Below, in pieces: positions 7,562 through 20,546 of a stretch of 64,000 nucleotides of DNA; positions within the stretch are counted from its first letter, which is position 1; each line of letters starts with the position of its first letter. The translations under genes were made by a program, and so were the position numbers. Source of the stretch: Phialophora verrucosa (Eukaryota; Ascomycota; Eurotiomycetes; Chaetothyriales; Herpotrichiellaceae); contig MSED01000014.1 of assembly GCA_002099365.1 (NCBI GenBank), positions 1 to 64,000 on the forward strand, read 5' to 3'. Below the pieces are notes generated by a model. That model saw nothing but the letters and a program-made list of their open reading frames with translations, did no database searches and was not told the DNA's origin.

Positions 7562-10500
7562 GTAGCTATAATATCTTACGCTTTTATCTAGCCGTTTATA
7601 TTACTTTAGGCTTTAATAAAATATCTCTTTTCTTAAAATATTAGTATTAAGATATAATTAATATTAATTTATTCTTAGCGCTTATTAACTAAAGTTAAGA
7701 ATATTATATTATATAGCCTCTAGCTTATATAGAATTAATACTTTAAATAAATCTTTATAAATACTTTTATATCTTAATATTAACTCTTCTAATAGTAACA
7801 GTTAAATATTCTTTAATATATTACTTCTCGACTAAAATATTTAGTATTATTATATATTACTTTAAGTATCTTATATTTTCTTATATTATTATTAATTATT
7901 TTTCTACTTAACTTATTTTCTATTAGCTTTTAAAATAGATACTCTCCTTTAACGAAGTAGTTAGCTAAATCTTTTTAGAGTTTCTAAAACTTATTATTAT
8001 TTATCTCTAAAGAATATTACTAATCTTATAAGTATTTAGCGAGCCTCTTTAATTTTTCTAAGTACTCTCTCTTAAATAACTAGATTATATAAGGTTTATT
8101 AAAGTTTATAAATTAATCTTAGATATAAGTAACTATAGGCCTTACTAAAGTAAAGTTTTAATAAATAATATTTTATTTAATTAATTAAAGACTTCCCTAT
8201 ATAAAGAGTATCTAAGCTTTAATTTAATCCTTAATATCCTCTTCCTACTTAACTTCTTTAATATCTTCCTAAGTTAAAGGGCGTTAAGATAAGGTATTAG
8301 TAATTATATTCTACTTACTTAAAATATACTATACTTTAAAATTAAATCTATAGATCTATACTAGTTATTAATTAACGACGGCTTTAAGTAAGTCAATAGA
8401 TTACTAATTAAGTTAAGCTATAAGAGTTATTATAATAGTCTCTATAATAAAGTAAATAGCGTATAGCTAACATTTAAACTTCTTAAGGGCTTTTAGTAAT
8501 TCGCGGGCTTCCCGCTTAAGTATATTATACTCTTTCTTAGCCTTAGATTAAATACCGCTCTTATATCTTATAGTATATTATTTACTTATTACTAGATTTA
8601 CCTATATAATTACGGCGCTCTAGCCTCTTCCGCTAGCGTCGATAGTAAATATAATTAAGCCGACGCCTTCTTAATAGTCTAAACTAATTAATATAGGAGT
8701 AAAGAATAACGTCTTCTTTAATCCTTCTATACTCTTAGTGTATATCTTTATTTAAATCTAAATAATATTCTTTCGAAGTAAGTTATATAAAGGCTTTACT
8801 ATTATCGTAAAATATAAAATCTATATATAATAATATATATAGATCTTAAAGAATTTATAAAGTTTTAGCTAATTTATCGAAATTAGCTATATTAGGATCT
8901 TATAAATTTTAGACTATTATAAATATCGTCCGTCTTAATTATAGATATACTTAACTATCTTAATCCTTTATATATAGAGCTGCAGCTTTTATCCGGCTAT
9001 AGTAGCACTAGTAAGCTTAAAATTAAGTAGTATTATATCTAGATTTATTAGATATTCTAGTATATATAAGCGAACTTAAGAAACTACCTTCTATTATTAG
9101 TAGTCGCTCTTTAGCCTCTTTATACTAATATTATCTAGAAATAGCTAAATAGCTTTTAGTATTTATTCCTTTAGAATTTAGTTTATAATTTATATAAATT
9201 ACGCTATAGAATTTATTATACCCTATAAGAGCGTTATATAATAAATAAGTCCGATTAAAGTATAAATATCTATTAGATCTTAACTCTCTTTTATAAATTT
9301 AATTTAATTATAACCTAAGAGCTAATTTAATAAGAAGGTTATTTATATTCTATCGAATTCTTCCGCGAAATTATTAACCGAAGAAAATAAATTTATATTT
9401 TAAATTATTACTTAATTAATATTCTATATTATAATTACTAATTAATACTCTCTAAACTTCTTTTTCTTAACTAGAAAAAATAGGTTTTAATATAATTTAT
9501 ATTCCGGTTTAAAGAGATTTAAGTTAATCTTCTCCTTTACTAATATAATTACTATTAACTTAAATACTTTCGGAATAAGAAAGCTTTTTACTTATTATAA
9601 GATATATAGAATAGTTCTTATTACCTATAGAGATACTACTTTATAATAAATCCGCTTAATTTCTTTAAGGTTCTAAGCTAGAGCTCCTTCGCGGTTATAT
9701 AAAATCTCTATAAGAATCTCCTTTTTATTAAGCGTTAAATTAAGTCTAATAACTAATTTCTTTAGATATTTAAGCGTTAAGCGTTACCCTTAAGGAAATC
9801 TAGTAAAGCGTAGACTTATCTAATCCGAGAATATATATAGCCGGCCGTTATAGGTAGTTATTACCTACTCCTATACCTTTATATACTAGTCTAAGAGCTT
9901 ATTAAGCGTCGAACCGTTTTAGAAATCTAAATTAATAAGTTTTATCTTATTAGCCTTTCGCTTATATAAAGTATTTATATAAGCTTCTAAAGGCTTTCTA
10001 AATTAATATTATTTATAATATTATTTATTCTTTAAGTCTTATATTATAGCTTCTTTATTAAATAATCTTAAGGACTTTACTAGTTACCGATTATCTTTAA
10101 TATTAAAAGGTTAAGCCTAAAAGTATATTTCGTTAAACTTATTATCGTTTAGATTATAAATATTTAAAGCGAAGATTAAAATATTATTTTTATCTATCTT
10201 AAAGTCGATTACTTACGCTCTCTCTTAATTTCGCTAAGCCTTAACTAAAGCGAGTATAGGTCTTTTTATCTCTTTATATTTATCTAGTCTTTTAAAGTAG
10301 ATATATATATAAACTTAATTATTAATCTTATTATTATATTATTACTAAAATTTAAAGCCGACTATATAAGAAGCTAAAGCCGCTTCCCGTTAAAGCTATC
10401 TATTAAACTTATAATATATATATTATTATTTTTTTCCTAGATTAAGCTTTAAGTAGCCTTCTAGAATAGCTTACTTAAAATAAAGCGATATATCGAATCT

Positions 10501-13500
10501 ATAATATCTATTATATAAATATTAATTAAGACTTTTATATTAATGATATTAATTATTATATCTTTAATTATATTTATAAAATTTTCTTAGTCTCTATTAA
10601 ATTCTATAGTATTATAGATAAACTTTATTTTTTATATAAGTTAAGATAATCTCTAGTCTTTAACTAGACTTAAGAATATTAAATTAATCTTCGCTTCGAT
10701 ATTTAGTAGTAAATCTTTATACTACTTATATATCTTTATCGGTAAATAGAGGCAGCTGCTATAATATAATCGCGGATATATTAAATAGTTCTTATTAAAG
10801 CCTATTTATATTATATTTACTCTTATAATAAATCCTTCCTAAGTCTATATTATTTTAACTTATAGAGGATATATCTAATAAATTAGCTTTTACTTACCTT
10901 TATTATAGTACTAATACTTATAAGAAAACTACTTATTATATACTTCTTTTATTAATAGTAGGTCTTATAATTAAATAGTTACCTCTTAACTTAATAGCTA
11001 GTTAATAATTCTCCTAATACTATTTAAATCTTATAAGAGTACCTTCTAAAGAGGCCTAGAACTAGACGGTCCGTATTAAGTCTCCTTTATAATATATAGA
11101 CGCTATAAAACTTACTTTAGGCGTATATATTTATTATTATCGCCTATCTTAATATCTTCTAATCGCGGATTATATATTCGATTATTTTATATATTATATA
11201 GAGTTATTAGCGGCCTTTAATTAATCGACTGTTCTAGCGCGAAGATATTATCTATAGTACTATTAAAGATAATTTCTCTATTTAATCTTACTTATCGTGT
11301 TATATAATATCGCTAACTATCTATAATAGGCTTATATATACTAGTCTAAAGATACTTTATTTATATATATCCTCCTTACTACGGTACCGGTCGCTTCTTA
11401 AGAGCGTTAATATAAACGTTAGTCTTTAGCTAATTAATACGAATTCCTTTTAGCCTAGCTAGCTTTAGTATATATAAATCGTCTTTTAAGTCTTTTAGTG
11501 CGCTATAATCTAGCTTTAATCTAACTACTCGAATAAGGTTTATCTTTACTAAAGAAGGCTTTAGATCCTCTTCCTTTATTCTATAAGGCTATCTAAAAAA
11601 GATATTAGTATACTTATTAATCTTATATATAATCTATTCTAGATATTTAAGCTTTATCTCTTTCTACGAAATTAGTAGTACTAGTAAGGGCCGGTTTTAA
11701 TCGCGAAACCTCCCTAGTATAATCTTATAATTTAAGTTAAGATATAATATATTAGCGGCTTTTTAATATATTTATTATAGATCTTTATATAATATATAGC
11801 CTTATTAATTATAGAGAAAGTAGCTTCCTCTAGAAGTATTTATATTTAATTTATACTAACTAAATTACCCTCTAATATAGTACTATAGATTACTACTAAA
11901 TCTTACTAACCGTTCTTAAAAAGAAGGTCCTTAAGAAGGTTAGATCGCTTTTAGAGGAACTCCCCTTAAGGCTTTAATTAATTTATTTATAAAGTTAAGA
12001 GTAATTATATTACGCGTTTAGATTAGTAGAGTAAGCGCTCTTATTAATCGGGTTAGTTTATTTACTAAGAATATAGTAGTTCCTAAGGTTATAAGCTTTA
12101 TTAACTATATCTATATATTCTCTTTAGTCTTTATAGCTATACTATCTAGTTAATCTTTTTAATATTTATCTTCTTAAGCTTCCTCCTTCCGGAATATAGA
12201 AGGTTAAGTCTCTTTCTTATATATTAAGTCCTAATATTTCTTATTTAGTATACTCTATATAAATTTATTAGTTTTATTATTAACTTTCTATAAATCTCTT
12301 ATTTATTTTTAGCACTTCTAGAAGTTTAAGTTCTTTAACTTTTTATTTAGTAGGTTTTACTTCTTCCGAATCTTATTTATATATACCTTTAGTAGTCTAA
12401 AGAGGAAAAGATAGTAGTAAGTATAGTTAGTTTCTATTCTATTATTAATTAAATACTTTATAGTCTTACGGAATTAATAGAGGTATAAATTAAGATTTTA
12501 GGACTTATTATAACGGCGTCTTAAGAGTATATAAAGATAATATATATTTATTATTTATTATATTTTATCTTAATCCTTATATTTATTTAAAACTCTCTCT
12601 TTAAACTTTATCTAATCTATTTTATTATACTCTATAAGCTCTTTATACCTTTCTTTCTTTATCTTTAATATAAAATATATAGATCTTTATATATACTCTT
12701 TATTATTTATTACTTAATTATATTTATATAGCTCTTTAAACTCTTTAAAGAAGATAGTCGCGTTTCTTCTATTAAAGTATAGTAGGTTATTACTTCTATC
12801 TAAGCTCTAAAATATCTCTTTTATAGATATTACTATAGGAGAAGTATATATTAGTAATATTAAGATTTCCGGCGTTAATAATCTTTATATAATATTACTC
12901 GCCGCGATAAATAATACTACCTTTCCTTTTCTATTTAAGGCCTTAGATAAAGCTATCTTTAGCCCCTTTATTAGTTTAATAAAATATAATAAATATAAGT
13001 TTTATTTTCTTAAGTAAAGTAATCTAAACTCTAAATATTTATATATTTTATTACTTTTATATATATAAAAGACTACTTTTCTTAGTAGTTAATAGTTACC
13101 GCTTTCTTAAGTGTTTATAAATAGTCTTAGAGTTTTAAAAAATTCTCTCTCTTAGTTCGATTTTAATAATTTTCGTTACTATCTATAGTTATTTCTTTAT
13201 ATTTAATTATTAAGTCTCTCTTTACTAAATATAGCTAATACTTTAATATTAGCTCTTCGCTAAATAAGTCTTTAGTCTTAAGTAGCTTACTCTCTTTAAG
13301 AGCTTAAAGGGTATTAAGGTTAATCGCGTTCCCCTCTTTAAGCGCCGGTCGTTCTTCTTAAGTTCTAGTCTTTTAGGTAATCGTTTAATTATTAGTTTCC
13401 GCCCTATATAGTAATAGCTAATATATATAGTTAGGACCCCGAAAGAACACCCCGAGCAGCGGTCTCCTTAAATAGCTAGTGTAGTTTACAACCTACGCCC

Positions 13501-13755
13501 GTATAGCGGGACGGACTTACTTAGCTAGTAATTTAAATAATTCCCCTATATAGCGATCCTATATATATAGTTAGCTTCTCTAGTTCTAGTTAATTAATCA
13601 GTAAGTAGGTAAGTAGTTAGTTTAATTAATCCTCGTCGTTTATAGCGTTATATTATTATTTCGTCGTCTATTCGATCGTCTTACCGCGCGTAGACTTACC
13701 CGCGTTACTATAGTCCGAATATTCTTAGGTAAACGTTCTTATTAAAGGTACTAAT
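7562..13755 (-). mobile_element. RIP-destroyed gypsy-like retroelement, minus strand
   Basis: Minus-strand translation around 8470-8720 gives a recognisable RNase H segment (TIDASGRG, then SGI-SKAKKEYNILKRE with W/Q codons turned to stops). Near 8280-8300 the typical RNase H-integrase tether motif reads NTLS-stop-RP, originally N/DALSQRP. Many Gln/Trp codons are TAA/TAG. Integrase should lie to the left, interrupted by the young gypsy insertion and continuing in 1-125. Gag and the protease should lie toward 10-13.4 kb, but I cannot resolve them. The repeat at 13756-14053 is in the right place and orientation to be its 5' LTR. Exact ends are uncertain. Confidence 0.6.
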
Positions 13756-14053
13756 AAACTAAGGTAAGGCTTTATAGCCTCTAGATAGAGGGTCGTACAG
13801 CGGTAGGTACTACCTCTTTATCCTCAATATATTATATAGTAATAAATAGCTTTATAAGTAATAATATTATATATTTTATTACCTATAGTATATATATATA
13901 TTAAATATATATAACTGCTCTACCTATAATATATAGCGGAGGTATATAGCCTTACACTAAAGATTTAACTAATTAGATAGTACGGTTACTTATCTATATA
14001 TTATATAGGTATATATAGCTAATTAGCGCTATAAGTATTACCGCCTTATTATA
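13756..14053 (-). repeat. LTR-like repeat, inverted copy
   Basis: About 298 bp that is the reverse complement of 23104-23402, differing mainly by transitions. On the minus strand it begins TATAATAAGGCGG, matching TGTAATAGGGCGG in the other copy after RIP. I read it as the 5' LTR, or its first part, of the minus-strand element; the less mutated sequence 13440-13755 may be the rest of the LTR or the leader. Confidence 0.6.
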
Positions 14054-14239
14054 ATATAAAGACTTAATACTCCCCGCTAAGCTTAAAGGATATAAGAAGC
14101 TTATCTCTTATATACTTACTATATAAAAGACTCTTCCTTCTCTCTTATACTTCGAGTTTATTTAATTAAGATAAATAGTTAAGGAATAACTTATTCCCTA
14201 GTTATTATTTAATTACTATATTCTCTCTATTTACTTAAG

Positions 14240-14357
14240 TTTATTCTTAATATTAAATAAATATTATATTATCTCTTAAAATCTTTTAAAATCTTTTAAA
14301 ACTAATAAAAGTTATACTATATATATTATAATAAATTAATAATTTCTTTACTAAATT
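14240..14357 (-). repeat. Inverted fragment of the AT-rich satellite
   Basis: The reverse complement closely resembles one unit of the tandem array at about 23.43-25.60 kb: the aattattaatttatt run, the taacttttattagttttaaaag core and the following aatataat segment occur in the same order. It ends exactly where the 360-bp LTR begins. The stretch 14054-14239 before it holds nothing I recognise. Confidence 0.6.
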
Positions 14358-14717
14358 TATTACGGCCTATACTAGATCTAAATATATATACGCGACCGCG
14401 TACGATAGAAGATAAGGCTATAGGCTATAGGCGACTATTTCCGGTAAAGCGCGTACCTACTAAGCTTTATCTTAATTAGGTAAGTAAAGCTATATAATTA
14501 TATAGCTAAATATTAATTAGCTATATATAACTAAAATCCTTAGCGGCTTACGCGTATACCGAAATCCTTAGCGGAGGGAAGTATTTATCTAGGGTAATAG
14601 GTACCGCGCCTTTTATACTCTTTCTCTCTCTTTAGTTTAGTCTCTTAATATTAAGTAATCTATATCTTTATATAGTATTCGCCTTATCTTCTTCTATTAG
14701 TATACCGTATTATTATA
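14358..14717 (+). repeat. 5' LTR of the RIP-inactivated gypsy element
   Basis: 360 bp, colinear with 20187-20546. It begins TATTACGGCC, probably TGTTACGG before RIP. Confidence 0.85.
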
Positions 14718-17700
14718 TTAAACTAAACTTACTTTATTACTATCCTAGGAAGGAATTATAATATCCTACCCGAATAAAAACCGACTAAAATAAACTAAAG
14801 CTAATAACTAAACTATTATCGACTAAGCCCGCTAATAATAATACGACTAACCGACTTAAATAACCTCGAGGCCGATAACTAAACTATCTTACTAACTACT
14901 AAATAGAATACTAAACTTAACACTCTTAATATTAAACTTAAACCTATTAGTATAGATTAATATAGATTATATATAGCTAAAGATATTAAATTAGCTCTAT
15001 AGCTTTACTAACTACTAAAGTATAAAACTATAGCTAAAGTTAAAGCTATCCCTAAATAGACCCTTCTAAAAGTAATTAACTAAGGCCGAAATATTATTAT
15101 AGACTAGAAAGGTACTATTTAAGATTTCTAAATTTATATTATCGAATAAAAGAAATAGATTATAGATTTTAATTATTAAATTATATAGAAATAAGTTATT
15201 ATTAACTACCTTAAATATAACTAAAGCGCGACCTTAAAACTAACTTTAATATAATATATTAATATCCTTAACTTTAAGCCTCTCTTTAATAGAAAGAAGC
15301 CTACCTTTAAATTATAGAGATCTAAGGTTCTTAATAAGTTCTCCGCTAATATCTCTTAATTCCCTTCTAAAGAAGTTAAGATAATATACCTATATAGCTA
15401 TACTACTAGAGATATATAATATTATCTATAATCCCGCTATAGCCTTAATAAGAAAAACTTATTTATTAATACTATAGATATACTTAAGTTCTTAGTAAGA
15501 ACTTATATTAACTCTTACTGAATTAAGAATATATGAGAAGAGTACCGAGCCCTTTATATAAAGGTAATAGAACTATTTAATAACTTCTATATTAAGTTTC
15601 TATACTTAGCTAATAAAGGCGATATATTAGAAAACGACTTCTATCTCGATTTACGAAATAAATTAATATTAACTCTATAAGTAATAATTATATTAACCTT
15701 TTATACTTTATAAACCTATTAAGATATTATTAATATCTATTAATAAACTAACTAAGAATTATAATTAGTTAATAAAGAGAAGGCCCGCTATAAGACTCGC
15801 TATATATTAGGAAATAGATTAACTAATAAGGCTATATTAACTCCTACCCTAAATATATATACTATACTTATATTATTTCTAGAATCGAATAGAGAAGATA
15901 GCTAACCCTTATAGAACCGACTAGCCTATAATAATACTACTAAATAGGCCTTAAGTCGCGTCGGGGTATATTTTATCTATCGCTAACTAAGATACCTCTC
16001 CTAAGATTACCCTATAAAGGCCGAGAATAAGGCTATTAAGGTTAATAAAGCTTAAAAGGAAGAACCGAGAAAAGAATAACCCTAAGGGAAGTCTTCTCCT
16101 TAAGGAAGTATAATATCGGTATCTCCTTTATCGATTTAAGTTAGTTATTAGATAGAAAGTACTTTACTATACTATATAAATTATTATTTAATAAATATAT
16201 AATTTAAACCTCTATCTTAGTCGACTTTAGAGTAAATAAATTTATTTTTATTAATATTAAGCTTACGTGTAATTTAACTTAATTCTTAAATATCTCTACT
16301 ACTTATTTAGAGACCCCTTACCCTATAAAGAGGTATAATAAACGCTTTAGAAAGCTAATTACTAAGATTTTAACCTTATACTTAAAAGTTAATAGATAAA
16401 GATAATAAAATCTCTTTATATTTATATTAAACCTAGAGAGTTATAACTTAATTCTAGAAAGAAAGTAGTTTACTTACTTTAATATATAGTTAGATATATA
16501 AAACTAACGCCTACTTTAGCCTTAGGACTATTAAGATAAGCTAATATTTATTCGAGAGATTTATACACTTTACTAAAGTCTTTAAGTTACTATAATCTTA
16601 TAACGGTACTAGAAAGATATTACTAGACGGGACTAATTATTCGCCTATAAGGATAAACATCGGGCGAATAGACGAAACCTATACCCTTAAGGGTATATAT
16701 ATTTAAAAATAGTACCTAGACTAGATCTAGTCTCTAAACCCTCTTTAGTTAGGCGTTTATCTATTAGATCTATTCTATAGACTATAACTAGCTATATCTA
16801 TAAACAGGACCTATAGGATTGACTAAAAGTTATATATCGCGAATTAGTATTAACCTATACCGCGGGGATAGATAAAGGCAGCGATATAAAAGTATCCCCG
16901 GAGGATAGCTATACTAAAATAGAAGATAACTATATAAAAATATCGCTATCCCCTTAAAGCGCAGCTACTATAGATATTACTATAATCGGAGCGGTAGGAT
17001 TTTATTAAAACCTAAAGAAGAAGAAGAATACTTTATTTACTATAAGTCTCTATAAAATTAATAAATTTATTTAAAACTAAATAAACTCTTAAATAAAAGA
17101 GACTAAAGAATAATTTATATAGCGATTACTCTCTTAAGAGTATTAAGAATTTTATAATATATTCTTAAAGAAGGCTTTTAATATATTTCTATTACTTTAT
17201 TTCTATAATTACTAGATATAATTAGAAGAGAAGAATAATTTAAGTTATAGCCCTTTATATTAAATAAATATAGAGAAGCTTTTATTAGTAAAAAAATACC
17301 TTAAGGAGAACCTCTAAAAGGGGTTTATTAAGCCGAATTAATCTCCTTTCGCTTTACTTACCTTATTTATTAAAAAACCTAAAGGAGAATTAAGATTCTA
17401 TATTAACTATTAGAAATTAAATACTCTTACTAAAAAGGATTATTACTCTTTATCTTTAATTAATAAAACCTTAGCTTAACTTAATAGAGCTTAAGTATTT
17501 ATAAAGCTTAATATTTATTAAGCTTTCTACTATATTTATATATACTCGAATTCTAAGGAACTTATTACCTTTTATACTTATTATAGGGCCTATAAGTATA
17601 AAATAGTCCCCTTTAGGCTAATAAATAGCCTAGCGACTTATTAGCGCTATATAAATAACGTTCTATTTGATTATCTAGATAACTTTATTATAGCCTACCT

Positions 17701-20172
17701 AAATAATATCTTAATTTACTTAGAGAATAAGCTAGAATATATAGAGTATATAAAGAAAGTCCTATCGCGATTATAGAAAGCTAAACTTTAAGTTAATATT
17801 AAGAAAAGTAAGTTCCGGGTTAAGTAAACTAAATACCTTAGGTTTATTATTAGTACTAAGGGTATATATATAGATCCCGTAAAGATAACGGTATTATTAA
17901 CCTAGAAAGTCCCTAATACTATAAAGAAGGTATAAGCGTTCCTAGAATTCTATAACTTCTATTATATCTTTATCTAAAATTTTAATTAAATTATACGCCC
18001 CTTAACTTAGTTTATAAAGAAGAACTATCCCTTTATCTTTAATAAAGATTATATATAAGTATTTAAAAAGCTAAAATATTAGTTAATAATAGCCTTAATA
18101 TTAAGATATTTCTACCTAAATTATAAGATAATACTAAAGATTAATATCTTAGATAAAGTTATTATTAGTATATTTTCTTAATAGAACTTAACTAGCGGAA
18201 ATTAGTACTTTATTATATATTATTTAAAGATAATAGCTTTAGCGGAATATAACTATAATATTTACGATAAAAAAATACTCGCTATTATATATATTCTTAA
18301 AACTTAGCGCGTAAAGCTTTAGAGTATAGAGCTAAATATTCTAGTTCTTATCGACTATAAAGCCTTAGAATACTTTATAACTAAAAGGCTATTAACCGCT
18401 CGCTAAGCCTATTAGGCCGATATCCTTATTTAGTACTACTTTAAGATCTAATATCGCCTAAGAAAATAAAATAAGTAAGCTAATGCCTTAACTTAACGAG
18501 GATAGAACTAGAAAGACTAAAAATAAGTAACTAAAGAAGACTAGATATAAACTTTACTAGACTCGGAAAAGTTAGGTGAAGGGGTTACTCCGCTACTCTT
18601 ATTAGCGCCTATAGGCCTTAACCCTCTAAAGCTAATTAACTAGGTATTATAAGTAAACTATAAAAGTTCCCTATTAGATACTGAAAGAGAAAGAGCTTAC
18701 TTAGGCTAGCACCTCTAAATACTATTATAAGGACTATTATAATTTAAGAAGAGATTAGTAGTTCTAAATAAAAATAAATTATAAATTAAGCTAATCGCGA
18801 AAGTATATAACTAAATTTTAATAGTTTACCTTAGTTAGAATAAAATAAGTAAATTATTATCTCTTTACTATTATTAGCTAAATCTCTTAAGAGATATTAT
18901 CTAGTTTATTTAAAATTACTATACTTATTAGTATACTATAATCTCTCGAGACTTACCGCTAAGAACCCTAAAGCTGTTACCTATCCTCAACCGACTATAA
19001 TAATATATTATAATAAACTTTAAGTCTTTCTCTATAAATTAGAATAAGTATAATATAGTATATATAGTAATTAATTATCTAGAGAAGTAAGTTTACTCTA
19101 TCCCTTATTATAAGATAATAACTATAAAGGAGATAGTATAGTTATTTATCTTCTTTATTTACCGGAACTATAGGCCTCCGGATATAATTATCTCTAACTA
19201 TAGCCTATAGTTTATATCTAAATTCTAAATAGAGTTCTACTATATTTTAGGAATTAAGCTTAAGCTATTAACTACTTTCTATCTATAGACTAATAGATAA
19301 ACTAAAATTATAAACTAATACCTTAATTAGCGACTATAGTCTTTTATAAATTACTATTAAGATAATTAAGCTAACCTCTTATCGATAATAGATTATATTT
19401 AAGCTATACTCCTTTATAATTCTATAGATATAAGCCCTTTCTTTATTAAAAATAGATATAAACTAAGAACCTCCTTTAATTAGAAACCTTTAGAGGAACT
19501 TTTAAGTATATAAGAGCGACTTAGCTGAAATAAAGCTTAACAGCTTATCCGCCGAATATATAATACTTAAGAACTAGTATATAATATAATAAAGCTCGCT
19601 TAAGAATAATAGAAATACTAAGCTAATAAATATCGTTAAGAAGTTAACTTTATAGAAGGTAACTTAGTTTAGATATTAATAAAGAACTAGAAGATTAACC
19701 GCCCTAGCTAAAAACTAGAGCACTAAATAGTAAATCTATTCTATATCCTAGAGTAAGTTAAGAACTCCTTTAGGCTAAACCTACCCTCTTTAATAAAGAT
19801 ATACTCGGTCTTTTCTCTCGACCGCCTTAAAAAGATATTAGATAACCCTTTTCTAGGATAGATTAATAAACCTCTACCCTTAATTAAAGTAAATAGAGAG
19901 AATAAGTAAAAGGTTAAGAAAGTTTTAGCTATATAAAAGCGCCGCGATAAGCTATAATATTAAGTATAGTAACTAAGCTAAGATAAAGACCTTAAATAAT
20001 ATCTAGCCTCTAACTTTAAGAATATATTATATAAAGTCTATAATTACTATAAGAAGTATCCTTAATAACTAGAACCTTTAAGAAGATTATAAGATTAGCT
20101 ATATTACTAAGAAAATAATAAACTAATAGAGAACTATAATAATAATAATAAAGCTTAAGAATAAACTTTCTT

Positions 20173-20183
20173 AAAGGGGGGGG
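20173..20183 (+). other. Polypurine tract of the RIP-inactivated gypsy element
   Basis: AAAGGGGGGGG, three bases before the right LTR. It stands out in otherwise AT-rich DNA and fixes the orientation of this element as plus. Confidence 0.75.
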
Positions 20184-20186
20184 TAT

Positions 20187-20546
20187 TATTACGGCCTATA
20201 TTAGGTCCGAGTATATATACGCGACCGTATATAATAGAAGATAAGGCTGTAGGCTATAGGCGACTATTTCCGGTAAAGCGCGTGCCTACTAAGCTTTATC
20301 TTAATTAGGTAAGTAAGGCTATATAATTATACAGCTAAACGCTAATTAGCTATACGTAACTAAAATCCTTAGCGGCTTATATATATACCGAAATCCTTAG
20401 CGGAGGGAAGTATTCATCTAGGGTGATAGGTACCGCGCCTTTTATACCCTTTCCCTCTCTCTAGTTTAGTCTCTTAGTATTAAGTAATCTATACCTTTAT
20501 GTAGTGTTCGCCCTACCTTCTTCTATTAGTGTGCTGTACTGTTATA
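20187..20546 (+). repeat. 3' LTR of the RIP-inactivated gypsy element
   Basis: 360 bp and less mutated than the left copy. It retains several TG/CA dinucleotides that are TA in the left LTR. Confidence 0.85.

Larger units (their letters stand above)
14358..20546 (+). mobile_element. RIP-inactivated gypsy element with 360-bp LTRs
   Basis: Left LTR 14358-14717 and right LTR 20187-20546 align without net length change (constant offset 5829) and differ mainly by transitions. A PPT (AAA plus eight G) at 20173-20183 precedes the right LTR. The 5.47-kb interior reads on the plus strand. Near 15967-16010 a gag zinc knuckle survives as Y-x2-Y-x4-Y-x4-Y, where every Cys/His became Tyr. The RT active site YLDD is YLNN at 17696-17707. 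An RT/RNase H connection motif (AFL-FYNFYYIFI) is near 17930-17980, and integrase-like text lies near 19000-19130. No intact frame remains. I found no clear target duplication. Confidence 0.85.
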